Below, one piece after another: positions 6,450 through 13,863 of a stretch of 27,727 nucleotides of DNA. Location: the IMG/VR virus record IMGVR_UViG_3300034378_000246, positions 1-27,727 of that record; one strand, written 5' to 3'. Numbering within the stretch: the first letter of the stretch is position 1; the number at the start of each line of letters is the position of its first letter. The notes under the pieces are model-generated. The model had not been told where the DNA came from and ran no database searches. It was given only the letters and a program-made list of their open reading frames with translations. The stretch is from a virus. The position numbers and the translations under genes are program-made.

Positions 6450-7403
6450 GTGCTCGTCACGGGCGGGACGGGCTTTCTCGGCCACCACCTCGTTCCCAGA
6501 TTGAGAACGTTGGGCGCGGAGGTCGTCGCGCCCGCATCGGGCGACTGCGATCTGACCAAGTTGTCGGAGACGCGCGGGTACTTCGCCAAGATCAACGCAC
6601 AGATCGTGATCCATGCGGCGGCCTACTACGGCGGGATCGGCGTCAATGAGCGGGAGCCGGCCGAGCTCTTCCACGAGAACGCGGTGATGGGCGCGAACGT
6701 CTTTGAGGCCTGCGCCCGCATGCCGAACGTGGGCGCGGAGATGCCGGAGAAGCTCGTCGTCGTCGGCACGGCCTGCGCGTATCCGGGCGCGGCCGCGCAC
6801 CGCCCGGCCTTGCGCGAGGACGAGCTCTGGGACGGCCCGCCCCATCCGTCCGTCGAAGGCTACGCCGCGGTCAAACGGCTGTTGGACGTCGCCGGCCGCT
6901 GCTACCTCCGGCAGCACGGCCTGCGGTCGTGCCACCTGCTGCTGACGAACTTGTACGGCGAGCACGACTGCTTCGACGCCCGCCGCAGCCACGTCGTGGC
7001 CGCCCTCGTCCGCAAGTTCGTGGAGGCCGCCGACTCCCGCGCCCCCCGCGTCGAGGTCTGGGGCACCGGAAGGCCGGTGCGGGAGTTCATGTACGCGGGC
7101 GACGCTGCTGACGGCGTCGTGCGGGCGGCCGAGCGTGCGTTGCCCGCCGAGCGGATCAACATCGGGACGGGCGTGGGCACGCGCATACGCAAGCTCGTCG
7201 ACCTCGTCGTCGAGCTCACGGGCTACGAGGGCGAGGTCTTCTGGAACGACGAGCATCCTGACGGCGCGCCGCACAAGGTCTTGGACGTGCGGCACATGTG
7301 GGCAACGCTCGACTGGGAGCCGCAGACGACGTTGCAGGACGGGCTCGGGCGAACGATAGCCTGGTACAGGGAGAACAAGGCCGAGGCTGACGCCCGGCCG
7401 TGA
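6450..7403 (+). CDS. fcl: GDP-L-fucose synthase-like epimerase/reductase
   Basis: 317 residues from the GTG at 6450. TGGTGFLG (residues 4-11) binds NADP. YYGGIGVNEREPAELFHEN (59-77) and a GTACAYP (107-112) replace the usual SSCIYP. The catalytic Y138/K142 lie in GYAAVKR, followed by LLLTNLYGEHDCFD and a late VWGTGRPVREFMYAGDAADG. This is the motif order of GDP-4-keto-6-deoxymannose epimerase/reductases. The start is uncertain: homologues usually have about seven residues before VLVTG, and the in-frame codons upstream (YWRGRR) have no ATG/GTG/TTG, while GGAGG at 6411 would best fit a start near the ACG at 6423. It ends the first glycan block. The GDP-mannose dehydratase partner is not in the window. 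Confidence 0.75.
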   Translation: MLVTGGTGFLGHHLVPRLRTLGAEVVAPASGDCDLTKLSETRGYFAKINAQIVIHAAAYYGGIGVNEREPAELFHENAVMGANVFEACARMPNVGAEMPEKLVVVGTACAYPGAAAHRPALREDELWDGPPHPSVEGYAAVKRLLDVAGRCYLRQHGLRSCHLLLTNLYGEHDCFDARRSHVVAALVRKFVEAADSRAPRVEVWGTGRPVREFMYAGDAADGVVRAAERALPAERINIGTGVGTRIRKLVDLVVELTGYEGEVFWNDEHPDGAPHKVLDVRHMWATLDWEPQTTLQDGLGRTIAWYRENKAEADARP

Positions 7404-7425
7404 GCGTGGAGAAAGGGGTTGGGGA

Positions 7426-7860
7426 ATGGCGAGGAAGAAGATGGGGCGGCGGAAGGGCGCCGGGGCGGCCAAGCTCGAGGACCTGCCGCCGGAGGTCCGG
7501 CGGACGATCACGCGCCTGGTCTCGGAGAACAGGATATTGAAGGCCGAGCGCGACGAGCTGCGCGAGCGCCTGGACCGGGCGGCGGACGGCGGCGCGACGG
7601 CCCTCGACTCGCCGGGTGCGGGCAAGGACGACGCGCGCCACATCGTGTTCGTCGGCCACGGGGAGCACGACCAGAACCGGCTCGTGAACGAGGGTGGGCG
7701 GCGCTGCCGGGCGAACCGGGACGTGGTGGCCGTCCTGCCCGCGCGCGCGCTCGCGCTCGTGGAGGAGACGGGCGAGGCGCGGTATGCGACGGACGAGGAG
7801 GTCGAGCGCGGCCTCGCCGGGCCGGTCGATGACGACGACGAGGACGGAGAGGAGCCCTAG
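7426..7860 (+). CDS. Small acidic-tailed protein upstream of the terminase, function unknown
   Basis: 144 residues. The ATG lies behind a G-rich ribosome site (GGGGTTGGGG). The N-terminus is basic (RKKMGRRKG). Residues 20-55 form a predicted coiled coil (LPPEVRRTITRLVSENRILK, then ERDELRERLDRA). Then comes HIVFVGHGEHDQNRLVNEGG, and the tail is very acidic (DDDDEDGEEP). Its place directly before the large terminase and its coiled coil allow a small-terminase or DNA-packaging role, but no terminase-small motif is recognisable. No function is assigned. Confidence 0.6.
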   Translation: MARKKMGRRKGAGAAKLEDLPPEVRRTITRLVSENRILKAERDELRERLDRAADGGATALDSPGAGKDDARHIVFVGHGEHDQNRLVNEGGRRCRANRDVVAVLPARALALVEETGEARYATDEEVERGLAGPVDDDDEDGEEP

Positions 7861-7897
7861 TAGCCTCCGCTGCCGTGTGGGGTCGGGGGCCCGATGA

Positions 7898-9592
7898 GTG
7901 GGGGGGCTGCGGAGGAACCCCGCCCGGGCCCCTCCCCCGTTTGACGAGAGAGTGCGCCGGATGGCCATCGACTCTTCCGACACGCCCTGGCCCGTCCTGG
8001 CCTCCGCCCTCGGCTGCAGGTTGACGGCCTTCCAGTGCCGGATGCTGCTCGCCCTCCAGCGCGGCCCGCGCGTGGCCGTCAAGACCGGGCACGGGATCGG
8101 CAAGGGGTACGCGGCGTCCGTCGCCATCCTCCTCTTCGAGCTCGCGAATGTAGAGGAGGGCGCGCTGACCGTGGTCACGGCGCCGACCGGCCGGCAGGCG
8201 GGCGCCATCATCTGGTCGGAGCTCATGTCGCGCACGCGCGAGCTGTGCGAGGGCCGGACCTCGCCCGGCCTCCCGCGCTCGCCCGACCTGGAGATCAACG
8301 AGCACGTGCTGAAGATCGGGGGCCGGCGGGCGGCCATGCACTACACGGCGCCGCCCGCGCAGGCCACGGCCTTCCAGGGCATCCACGCGCCCTGCATCCT
8401 GGTCGTGGTGGACGAGGCGGCGGGCGTCGACCGCCGGATATTCGAGGCCGCGTCCACGCTCGGGACCGGCGCGGGGTCCAAGCAGCTCGTGCTCGGCAAC
8501 CCGACGAACCCGGGCGAGTTCGAGCGCATGTTCGAGCGCGGCTCGGGCTGGGAGGCGCTCAGCTGCTCGTGCTTCGAGCACCCGAACGTCCGCCTCGACC
8601 GGAACGTCGTGCCCGGCGCCGTGTCCCGCGAGTGGATAGACTCCAGGTGGGCGAGGCACGGCGACCGATCGGGGCCAGTCCAATGGCCGCCGGGCGAGCT
8701 GCCGCGCGACCTCCGCCGGTGGCCCGACTGGGCGAGGCTGTCGGCGCACGACGACCCGTTCTGGCAAGGGCGCGTCCTCTCCGTGTTCCCAACCGAGGGC
8801 CCGGACACGCTGGTGACGGCCGCCGTCTTCCGGGCCGTGGCCAGCCTCTCGTTCCCGGCCGACTCTGGCAGGCGGACGACGCTGGGCGTGGACATCGCGC
8901 GCTTCGGCCGCGACCTGACCGTTCTGTGCGCGTGCCGGGGCCGGGACGTCGTGCACATGGAGGACCACGCGCGGACGTCCGGGCCCCAGGTCGTCAGGCT
9001 CGTGGTCGCCGCCGCCCGGCGGCTGGGCGTCGACCCGCGAGACGTCCGCATAGACGCGACGGGCATCGGCGGCATGGGCGTCGGCGACTGGTTGCCCGGC
9101 GCGCCCGGCCTGACGGAGGCCGAACGCGAGCTCTGGGCGCAGTGCGAGGCCGTGGAGTTCGGGGGCCGGGCGCGGGAGCCCGACCGGTTCGTGGACAGGC
9201 GGGCGGAGATCCTGTACGGCCTCCGCCAGCGGTTCGAGGACCGCTCGATGGGCCTCGGCTCGCTCGACGCCCGGTGGACGGACGTCCTGGACGGCGAGCT
9301 GCGCGGCCTCTCGTACGGCTACCGCGGGTCGCGCATCGCCATAGAGGCGAAGGAGCAGTATCGGAAGCGGACCGGGCACTCGCCGGACCACGCGGAGGCC
9401 CTGGCGCTGGCCGCCGAGCCCTCCCGGCTCGGGTCGACGGCGGCGGCCGACGTGCGGCCGGACGAGCTGCTTGCGGACGCCGGGATAGGCGTGGTAGGAT
9501 GCCGGCCTAGTCGCGGTGGTTGGCGGACGGACGACGAGGACCTGCTGGAGGAGGAGGCGGAGCGCCGGCTGAGCGAGGCCGGGTGGGGATAG
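7898..9592 (+). CDS. terL: Terminase large subunit (ATPase plus RuvC-like nuclease)
   Basis: 564 residues from GTG 7898; an alternative ATG at 7961 removes 21 residues. It packages DNA into the prohead and cuts concatemers. The ATPase half has a Walker A-like VKTGHGIGKG (61-70), TVVTAPTGRQ (91-100) after beta-2, and Walker B CILVVVDEAAG (166-176; D172/E173). A coupling-type LVLGNPTNPGEF follows at 197-208. The nuclease half has the three acidic positions of the RNase H-like fold: D332 in LGVDIARFGRD, D386 in RIDATGIGGMG and D497 in SPDHAEALALA. Both halves are complete. It is followed after 67 bases by the sliding clamp. Confidence 0.92.
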   Translation: MGGLRRNPARAPPPFDERVRRMAIDSSDTPWPVLASALGCRLTAFQCRMLLALQRGPRVAVKTGHGIGKGYAASVAILLFELANVEEGALTVVTAPTGRQAGAIIWSELMSRTRELCEGRTSPGLPRSPDLEINEHVLKIGGRRAAMHYTAPPAQATAFQGIHAPCILVVVDEAAGVDRRIFEAASTLGTGAGSKQLVLGNPTNPGEFERMFERGSGWEALSCSCFEHPNVRLDRNVVPGAVSREWIDSRWARHGDRSGPVQWPPGELPRDLRRWPDWARLSAHDDPFWQGRVLSVFPTEGPDTLVTAAVFRAVASLSFPADSGRRTTLGVDIARFGRDLTVLCACRGRDVVHMEDHARTSGPQVVRLVVAAARRLGVDPRDVRIDATGIGGMGVGDWLPGAPGLTEAERELWAQCEAVEFGGRAREPDRFVDRRAEILYGLRQRFEDRSMGLGSLDARWTDVLDGELRGLSYGYRGSRIAIEAKEQYRKRTGHSPDHAEALALAAEPSRLGSTAAADVRPDELLADAGIGVVGCRPSRGGWRTDDEDLLEEEAERRLSEAGWG

Positions 9593-9659
9593 GAGCTTCT
9601 TGCTTCCGGTCTGAGACCCGAGGTGGTGGAGACGTTGACGGGAAGGAGGGGTTGAACTG

Positions 9660-10892
9660 ATGCTCAGGGCGAAGATCGACGGGGAGTCACTGAGGCGGGC
9701 GGCCCGGCTGCTTGAGCGCGTGACGTCGCGCGCCACGCCCCGCCCGGTCCTGAAGGCCGTGCACCTGGAGGCGGACGGCGGGACGACGGTCGTGGCGTCG
9801 GCCACCGATCTGGCGACGACCGTGCGCGTGCGCGTCGACTGCGAGGGCGTGGAGGCCGACGGGCCGGCGCTCGTCGACGGCCGGCTCCTGCGCGTGGCGC
9901 TCACGAGCCGGGCCGAGACGCTGGCGCTCAGGGCGTCGGAGAAGCGGGCGGAGATCAGGGCGGGCGAGTCCCGCTTCCGCCTCGCCCTCCTCGACCCGGC
10001 TGAGTACCCGGAGTTGCCGAAGCTCGAGTCCGGGGGGAAGGCGCTCGAGCTGGACGCCGCGGAGTTCTCGGCCGCCGTCGGCCGGGCGGCGTCGTCCGTG
10101 GCTACGGAGAACGGGCGGTACGTGCTGGCCGCCGTCCACATGGTCGTCGAGTCGAAGGCCCGGAAGGGCGGGAAAGCGAAGAAGGCGAAGAAGGGGGCGG
10201 TGCAGGACGGGGATCGGCAGCTGGCGCTCGTGGGCTTCGACGGTCGGCGGCTGACGGTCGCCGAGTGCGCGGTCGCCGGCGGCCGTCTCGACGACCTTAC
10301 GTTCCTGGCCCGACCCGCCGCGCTCTCCCTCCTGGCCCGCCTGCCGGGCGAGGTCGAGGACGAGTGGCTTAGGCTGTCCGTGGACGGCGACGATGGCCGG
10401 CTGCGGGCGTCGAGGGGCGGCGCATGCGTCTGGACGCTGGCCGTCGAGGGCCGGTTCCCGGCCTGGCGCGACCTGATACCGACGCGCGAGCATCGGACGC
10501 TGTGCGTGGACTCCGCGGCCTTCCAAGACGCGCTCAAGCAGCTCGACTGCTTCCGGTCGCTCGACAGCAACGCCGTCCGCCTGACCGTGGGCAAGAACGG
10601 TCTGGCGCTGAAGGCGAGGTCGGCCGAGGCCGGCGAGGGTGAGGTCGGCGTGCCCGTCCTGGGCGGGTCGGACGCCGAACCGGGGTGGCGCGACTTCTTC
10701 CAGCCCCAGTTCCTGGCCGACGCGGCGACCGCCTGCCCGGCCGACGCCCTGACCCTGGAGCTGCGAGAGCCTGTCGAGCTAGAGGAGGGCGTGCGGCAGG
10801 ACGCCCCCGTCGTGTTCAGGGACGAGCGGACGACGGTCGTCATCGCGCCCTTCGCCGTCGCGGGCGGGAGCTGGGATGACGAGCAGGAGTAG
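9660..10892 (+). CDS. dnaN: DNA polymerase III beta sliding clamp homologue
   Basis: 410 residues, with ATG 9660 ten bases after GGAGG (9645-9649). Three-domain clamp pattern: domain 1 has AVHLEADGG, ASATDLATTVRVRV, GPALVDGRLL and RFRLALLDPAEYPELP; domain 2 has ENGRYVLAAVHMVVES and LALVGFDGRRLTVAE; domain 3 begins near RFPAWRDLIPTREH and ends with TVVIAPFAV. A Lys-rich insertion (about residues 163-180) in domain 2 is unusual. The C-terminus runs past the usual end as a short acidic tail. It should ring DNA and tether a polymerase or other DNA enzymes. It overlaps the methyltransferase start by 17 bases. No polymerase gene is seen in the window. Confidence 0.85.
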   Translation: MLRAKIDGESLRRAARLLERVTSRATPRPVLKAVHLEADGGTTVVASATDLATTVRVRVDCEGVEADGPALVDGRLLRVALTSRAETLALRASEKRAEIRAGESRFRLALLDPAEYPELPKLESGGKALELDAAEFSAAVGRAASSVATENGRYVLAAVHMVVESKARKGGKAKKAKKGAVQDGDRQLALVGFDGRRLTVAECAVAGGRLDDLTFLARPAALSLLARLPGEVEDEWLRLSVDGDDGRLRASRGGACVWTLAVEGRFPAWRDLIPTREHRTLCVDSAAFQDALKQLDCFRSLDSNAVRLTVGKNGLALKARSAEAGEGEVGVPVLGGSDAEPGWRDFFQPQFLADAATACPADALTLELREPVELEEGVRQDAPVVFRDERTTVVIAPFAVAGGSWDDEQE

Positions 10893-12702
10893 GCGCTCGA
10901 CGCCCCGCGTCCGCATCCTGGTCGGCGACGTCTTCGACCGTCTGTCGGAGTTGCCCGAGGAGTCTGTCCACCTCTGTGTCACTTCACCACCCTACTGGGG
11001 CCTCCGCGACTACTCGGTCGAGCCGCGGGCCTACGGCGGCGATCCGGGCTGCGAGCACGAGTGGGGGGTCGAAGAGAGGGGGAAGCGGAAGGACCTGCTG
11101 CCGTCGAGCGAGACGCGCTCGACCTGTCGGACGGGGACGGACGAACGCCAGGGCCGGGCGTCCGTGACCGGCGGTCGCCGTTGTGGCCGGTGCGGTGCTT
11201 GGCTCGGCTGTCTGGGGAAGGAGCCGATGCCCGCCGAGTGGTGCGCCCGCCAAGTCGAGGTCTTCCGCCTCGTCCGCCGCCTTCTGCGCCCGGACGGCTC
11301 GCTGTTCGTGAACGTCGGCGACTGCTACTCGCGCGGCAAGCTGAAGATGGTCGAGGACTGTGTTCGTGGCGGGAAACAGAATAGTAGTATGCGGAGTGAA
11401 CGTCGAGCGCCTGGTTATAAGGATGGCGACCGCGTCCTCCTCGGCCCGATGTTCGCCGAGGCCATGCGCGTCGACGGCTGGCACCTCTGCCAGCAGATAG
11501 TGTGGGCGAAGGCCGTGGCCTTTGCTGAGTCGGGCGACGTCGGCTCCTGCATGCCCGAGTCCGTCGACGGCTGGCGTTGGGTTCGCTGCAGGCGAAAGCT
11601 CGCGTCGGCGAGGAGTTGCAGAGACGAGTCACTGAAGCAGGACGGACATGGGCCGAGGCGTGCGGGGTTCAACGCGCGGTGGAAAGAATCTCAACGCAAA
11701 CCCTCCGGCTGGAACGTTGGCCACGACGCGCCGGACGACGTCGGCCGCTATCTTGACAACCGGCACGAGGCGGTGTACGAGGACTGCCCCGGCTGCGACC
11801 GCTGCCGGCCGAACGACGGGCTGGTCCTGCGCAGGGGTAGGCTTCGCCCGGTCAACAGCTACGAGTACTTGTACCAGTTCTCGAAAGGTCCCCGCCCGTT
11901 CGGGGACCGGGAGGCCGTTCGGGAGCCGGCGTCGGCCTCCTCGCTCGCCCGCATAGCGCAGCCGACGTTCGACCTCCAGACGGGCGGACCGAAAGACTAC
12001 CGGAAGACGGGCGTCAACCCGTCACAGAGCTGTCGGAAGGCGCTGGAGAACTTCAGGCGGAACCCGGGCCGGACGCCGCGCGCGGTCTGGCGGATCAACC
12101 CGGAGCCGACCCGCCTCTGTCACTTCGCCACCTATCCTCAGAAGCTCGTCGAGCCGTGCGTCGCCGGCTGGACGTCCGAGGCCGGCTGCTGCGCGGCGTG
12201 CGGCGCGCCGTGGGCGAGGGTCGTGGAGCGCACGCCGGAGTACCAGGAGCTCGCGGACAAGTTCAGCGGATGGTCTGCGAATCCCGAGACGGAGGCGGTG
12301 AGACTGAGGACTGGCGTTGGAATGGGCCATCCCGCGAGTCTTCCGCCCGCGAACCGCACGCTCGGCTTCCGCCCGACCTGCGGTTGCCCGCCCGCCGACC
12401 CCGTGCCGTGCACGGTCCTCGACCCGTACCTCGGGACCGGGACCACGCTGCTCGTCGCCTCTCGCATGGGCCGGGACGGCGTGGGCGTGGAACTGAACCC
12501 GGAGTACGCGGAGATGGCGAGGCAGCGGATCGCCGACGACGCTCCGCTGCTGGGCGTGGTCGTCGATTCAATTCCGGAGGGGACGTCCGAGGATGGGTCG
12601 CCCGCGCAAGCCCCCGCTGCTCTCCGTCCGGCCCGCCGCCCTGCGCGCGGCCGTCGACCACGCGGCGGCCGTCGCCGAGCGCGTGCCGACGGCCGAGGCT
12701 GA
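10876..12702 (+). CDS. Beta-class DNA methyltransferase (m4C or m6A) with cysteine clusters
   Basis: 608 residues. Motif IV TSPPYWGLRDY (36-46) stands near the N-terminus, preceded by ILVGDVFDRLSELPEESV. Motif I (LDPYLGTGTTLLVASRMGRD, then GVGVELNPEYAEMA) is near the C-terminus. Motif IV before I is the beta-class order. SPPY is common in N4-cytosine enzymes and also seen in some N6-adenine ones. Between them lie the target-recognition region and several Cys pairs (RRCGRCGAWLGC, CPGCDRCRP, CCAACGAPW) that look like zinc sites. The start overlaps the clamp gene, suggesting coupling. The last ~35 residues are a Pro/Arg-rich run lying out of frame over the next gene. It probably modifies phage DNA; no matching restriction enzyme is seen. 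Confidence 0.88.
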   Translation: MTSRSRRSTPRVRILVGDVFDRLSELPEESVHLCVTSPPYWGLRDYSVEPRAYGGDPGCEHEWGVEERGKRKDLLPSSETRSTCRTGTDERQGRASVTGGRRCGRCGAWLGCLGKEPMPAEWCARQVEVFRLVRRLLRPDGSLFVNVGDCYSRGKLKMVEDCVRGGKQNSSMRSERRAPGYKDGDRVLLGPMFAEAMRVDGWHLCQQIVWAKAVAFAESGDVGSCMPESVDGWRWVRCRRKLASARSCRDESLKQDGHGPRRAGFNARWKESQRKPSGWNVGHDAPDDVGRYLDNRHEAVYEDCPGCDRCRPNDGLVLRRGRLRPVNSYEYLYQFSKGPRPFGDREAVREPASASSLARIAQPTFDLQTGGPKDYRKTGVNPSQSCRKALENFRRNPGRTPRAVWRINPEPTRLCHFATYPQKLVEPCVAGWTSEAGCCAACGAPWARVVERTPEYQELADKFSGWSANPETEAVRLRTGVGMGHPASLPPANRTLGFRPTCGCPPADPVPCTVLDPYLGTGTTLLVASRMGRDGVGVELNPEYAEMARQRIADDAPLLGVVVDSIPEGTSEDGSPAQAPAALRPARRPARGRRPRGGRRRARADGRG

Positions 12703-13153
12703 GGTCTACGGCTACCTCGTCGGCCGACGGACCGTGCGCGGGGCCCAGGTCCACTGCACGGCCGCGGAGCCGAACGCGACGGCGGACGACCACGCGCTGT
12801 ACCTGGACGAGGAGGACCGCGAGCGCCGGATGCACGCCCTCTGCCGCCGGCATGCGCCGCTCGAGATCGTGGGTGACTACCACTCGCACGTCTACGACGA
12901 GTTTTGCACGCCCGCCTTCCTCTCCCAGCTGTCGGAGGACGACGACAGCGGGACGGGCGAGGGCCAGTTCGAGATCGTGCTCGCCGTCCTCCCGGCCGAG
13001 ATCCCGCCCGGCTTCCGCCGGCTGTTTGTCGAGCTCCGCCGGCGCTCGCCCGACCTGTGGGCGTTCCGCCGCCACCGCTCCCGCCTCGTCCGCGCAGAGG
13101 CCTACCTGAAGCGGCGGGGCTGGTGTGAGCCCGCCGCCCTCCGCGTCCGCTGA
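12593..13153 (+). CDS. JAMM/MPN-like metalloprotein
   Basis: 186 residues, with ATG 12593 behind GTCCGAGG. It shows the Zn-site order of JAB1/MPN peptidases: E37 in EVYGYLVG and the H97-S-H99 pair in GDYHSHVYDEF. A possible S114...D117 in SQLSEDD follows. The canonical spacing after HxH is 7 residues to Ser, but here position 107 is Pro and the Ser lies further on, so the loop is longer than normal. Known JAMM proteins cut isopeptide bonds or C-terminal tags, and phage members often occur in tail assembly genes. Here it sits between the methyltransferase and the portal. It overlaps the methyltransferase tail by 110 bases in another frame. A role in head maturation is inference. Confidence 0.7.
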   Translation: MGRPRKPPLLSVRPAALRAAVDHAAAVAERVPTAEAEVYGYLVGRRTVRGAQVHCTAAEPNATADDHALYLDEEDRERRMHALCRRHAPLEIVGDYHSHVYDEFCTPAFLSQLSEDDDSGTGEGQFEIVLAVLPAEIPPGFRRLFVELRRRSPDLWAFRRHRSRLVRAEAYLKRRGWCEPAALRVR

Positions 13154-13169
13154 GCTGAGGTTCCCACCT

Positions 13170-13187
13170 TTATCACATTTGTTATAA
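13170..13187. promoter_or_regulatory. 18-bp operator-like dyad, copy 2 (inverted)
   Basis: TTATCACATTTGTTATAA, the exact reverse complement of copies 1 and 3. On the minus strand it continues A-GGTGGG, as copy 1 continues GGTGGG. It lies in the 16-213 bases after the JAMM gene and before the bS21-like gene. Being nearly palindromic, its orientation may not matter to a dimeric regulator. Confidence 0.65.
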
Positions 13188-13366
13188 GACGGCCGGTGCG
13201 GGCGGCCCGCGGCCGGTGCCCGGGTAGACGATTCAGGGCCCCGAAAGGTGCGGCCTTGGACGCGGCGCGGGACGCCGAAGGTGCGGGCGAGGATCGGCCG
13301 AAGTTTCGCCGGCCGGTCAGGGCCCGTGCGCGCGGGGACGCGAGGCGGCGCGCGCGCTGGGCCCGG

Positions 13367-13558
13367 ATGCGCGAGCGGGGGCAGGGCGACCGGGCGGTCG
13401 CCGAGCTCCTGCGCGCTCTCGACTGGCGGCTGAAGATTGAAGGCGTGCAGGTCGTCGAGCGCCGGTCCCGGGCGTACGAGAAGCCGTCGGACAGGCGGAG
13501 GCGCAAGGCTAGGGAGTCGGAGCGGCGGTTGAGGCGCGCCCGGGTCAGGCGAGGGTGA
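13367..13558 (+). CDS. rpsU: bS21-like small ribosomal subunit protein
   Basis: 63 residues from the in-frame ATG at 13367, close to the usual 58-71 of bS21. The frame is open back to a GTG at 13196, which would add 57 basic residues; no good ribosome site decides between them. The hallmark is RAYEKPSDRRRRKARESERR, matching the bS21 pattern YEKPSxxRRRK followed by a basic helix. It is preceded by AVAELLRALDWRLKIEGVQVVE, comparable to ALRRFKR...G in bS21. bS21 binds the 30S platform near the anti-Shine-Dalgarno and helps initiation; virus-encoded copies are known. Located just before the head genes, it could favour phage mRNAs. The alternative is an unrelated Arg-rich DNA- or RNA-binding peptide. 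Confidence 0.6.
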   Translation: MRERGQGDRAVAELLRALDWRLKIEGVQVVERRSRAYEKPSDRRRRKARESERRLRRARVRRG

Positions 13559-13572
13559 GGGGGGCGGGGCGG

Positions 13573-13863
13573 GTGACGGTCGACCTCACGGTCCTGCTCC
13601 TGCTCGAGCTCGGCCTCGGCCTCCAGAACCTGGAGGAGCTGCGGGCGCGGTTCGACGCCGAGGTCGACCGGATGGTCGAGGAGGTGCTGGCAGATGACGA
13701 CCAGGAAGAGGGCGCGTGTGGCGAGCGGCTCGGGCGGCGTCGAGCGCAAGGCCATAGGTGCCCGGGGGCGGAGGGTTCGGCGGAGGACGTCCGAGACTCA
13801 GACTCAGAAGGCGGGCTCCTCGCGCTCCTCCGTGGCCGGGCCTCGGGGGCCGAGCGCAACTGA
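13573..13863 (+). CDS. Small protein with hydrophobic N-terminus, function unknown
   Basis: 96 residues from GTG 13573 behind GGGGGGCGGGGCGG; a GTG at 13555 overlapping the previous stop as GTGA is the alternative start. It begins MTVDLTVLLLLELGLGLQN, then a helical LEELRARFDAEVDRMVEEVL. The second half overlaps the portal gene by 170 bases in another frame and reads as low-complexity sequence. The ribosome site of the portal gene lies inside it. I cannot name a function. The first 40 codons are the convincing part. Confidence 0.4.
   Translation: MTVDLTVLLLLELGLGLQNLEELRARFDAEVDRMVEEVLADDDQEEGACGERLGRRRAQGHRCPGAEGSAEDVRDSDSEGGLLALLRGRASGAERN

Noticed and set aside
7894-7945. ATG at 7894 as terminase start
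   Set aside because: It is in another frame and ends after 16 codons. The GTG at 7898 or the ATG at 7961 is in the terminase frame.
9634-9659. TTGACG before the clamp gene as a promoter
   Set aside because: No -10-like hexamer lies at a suitable distance; the sequence after it is the ribosome site and coding start.
7508-10843. Very long open frame on the minus strand over the terminase and clamp genes
   Set aside because: It is a GC-driven shadow: low-complexity Arg/Pro/Ser-rich translation, no domains, opposite to firmly identified genes. The same holds for the long minus-strand frames at 13586-16039 and 17137-19554.
11340-11430. Small foreign insert inside the methyltransferase gene
   Set aside because: The patch is a little richer in A+T, but the frame is continuous and it lies in the variable target-recognition region, where composition often drifts.
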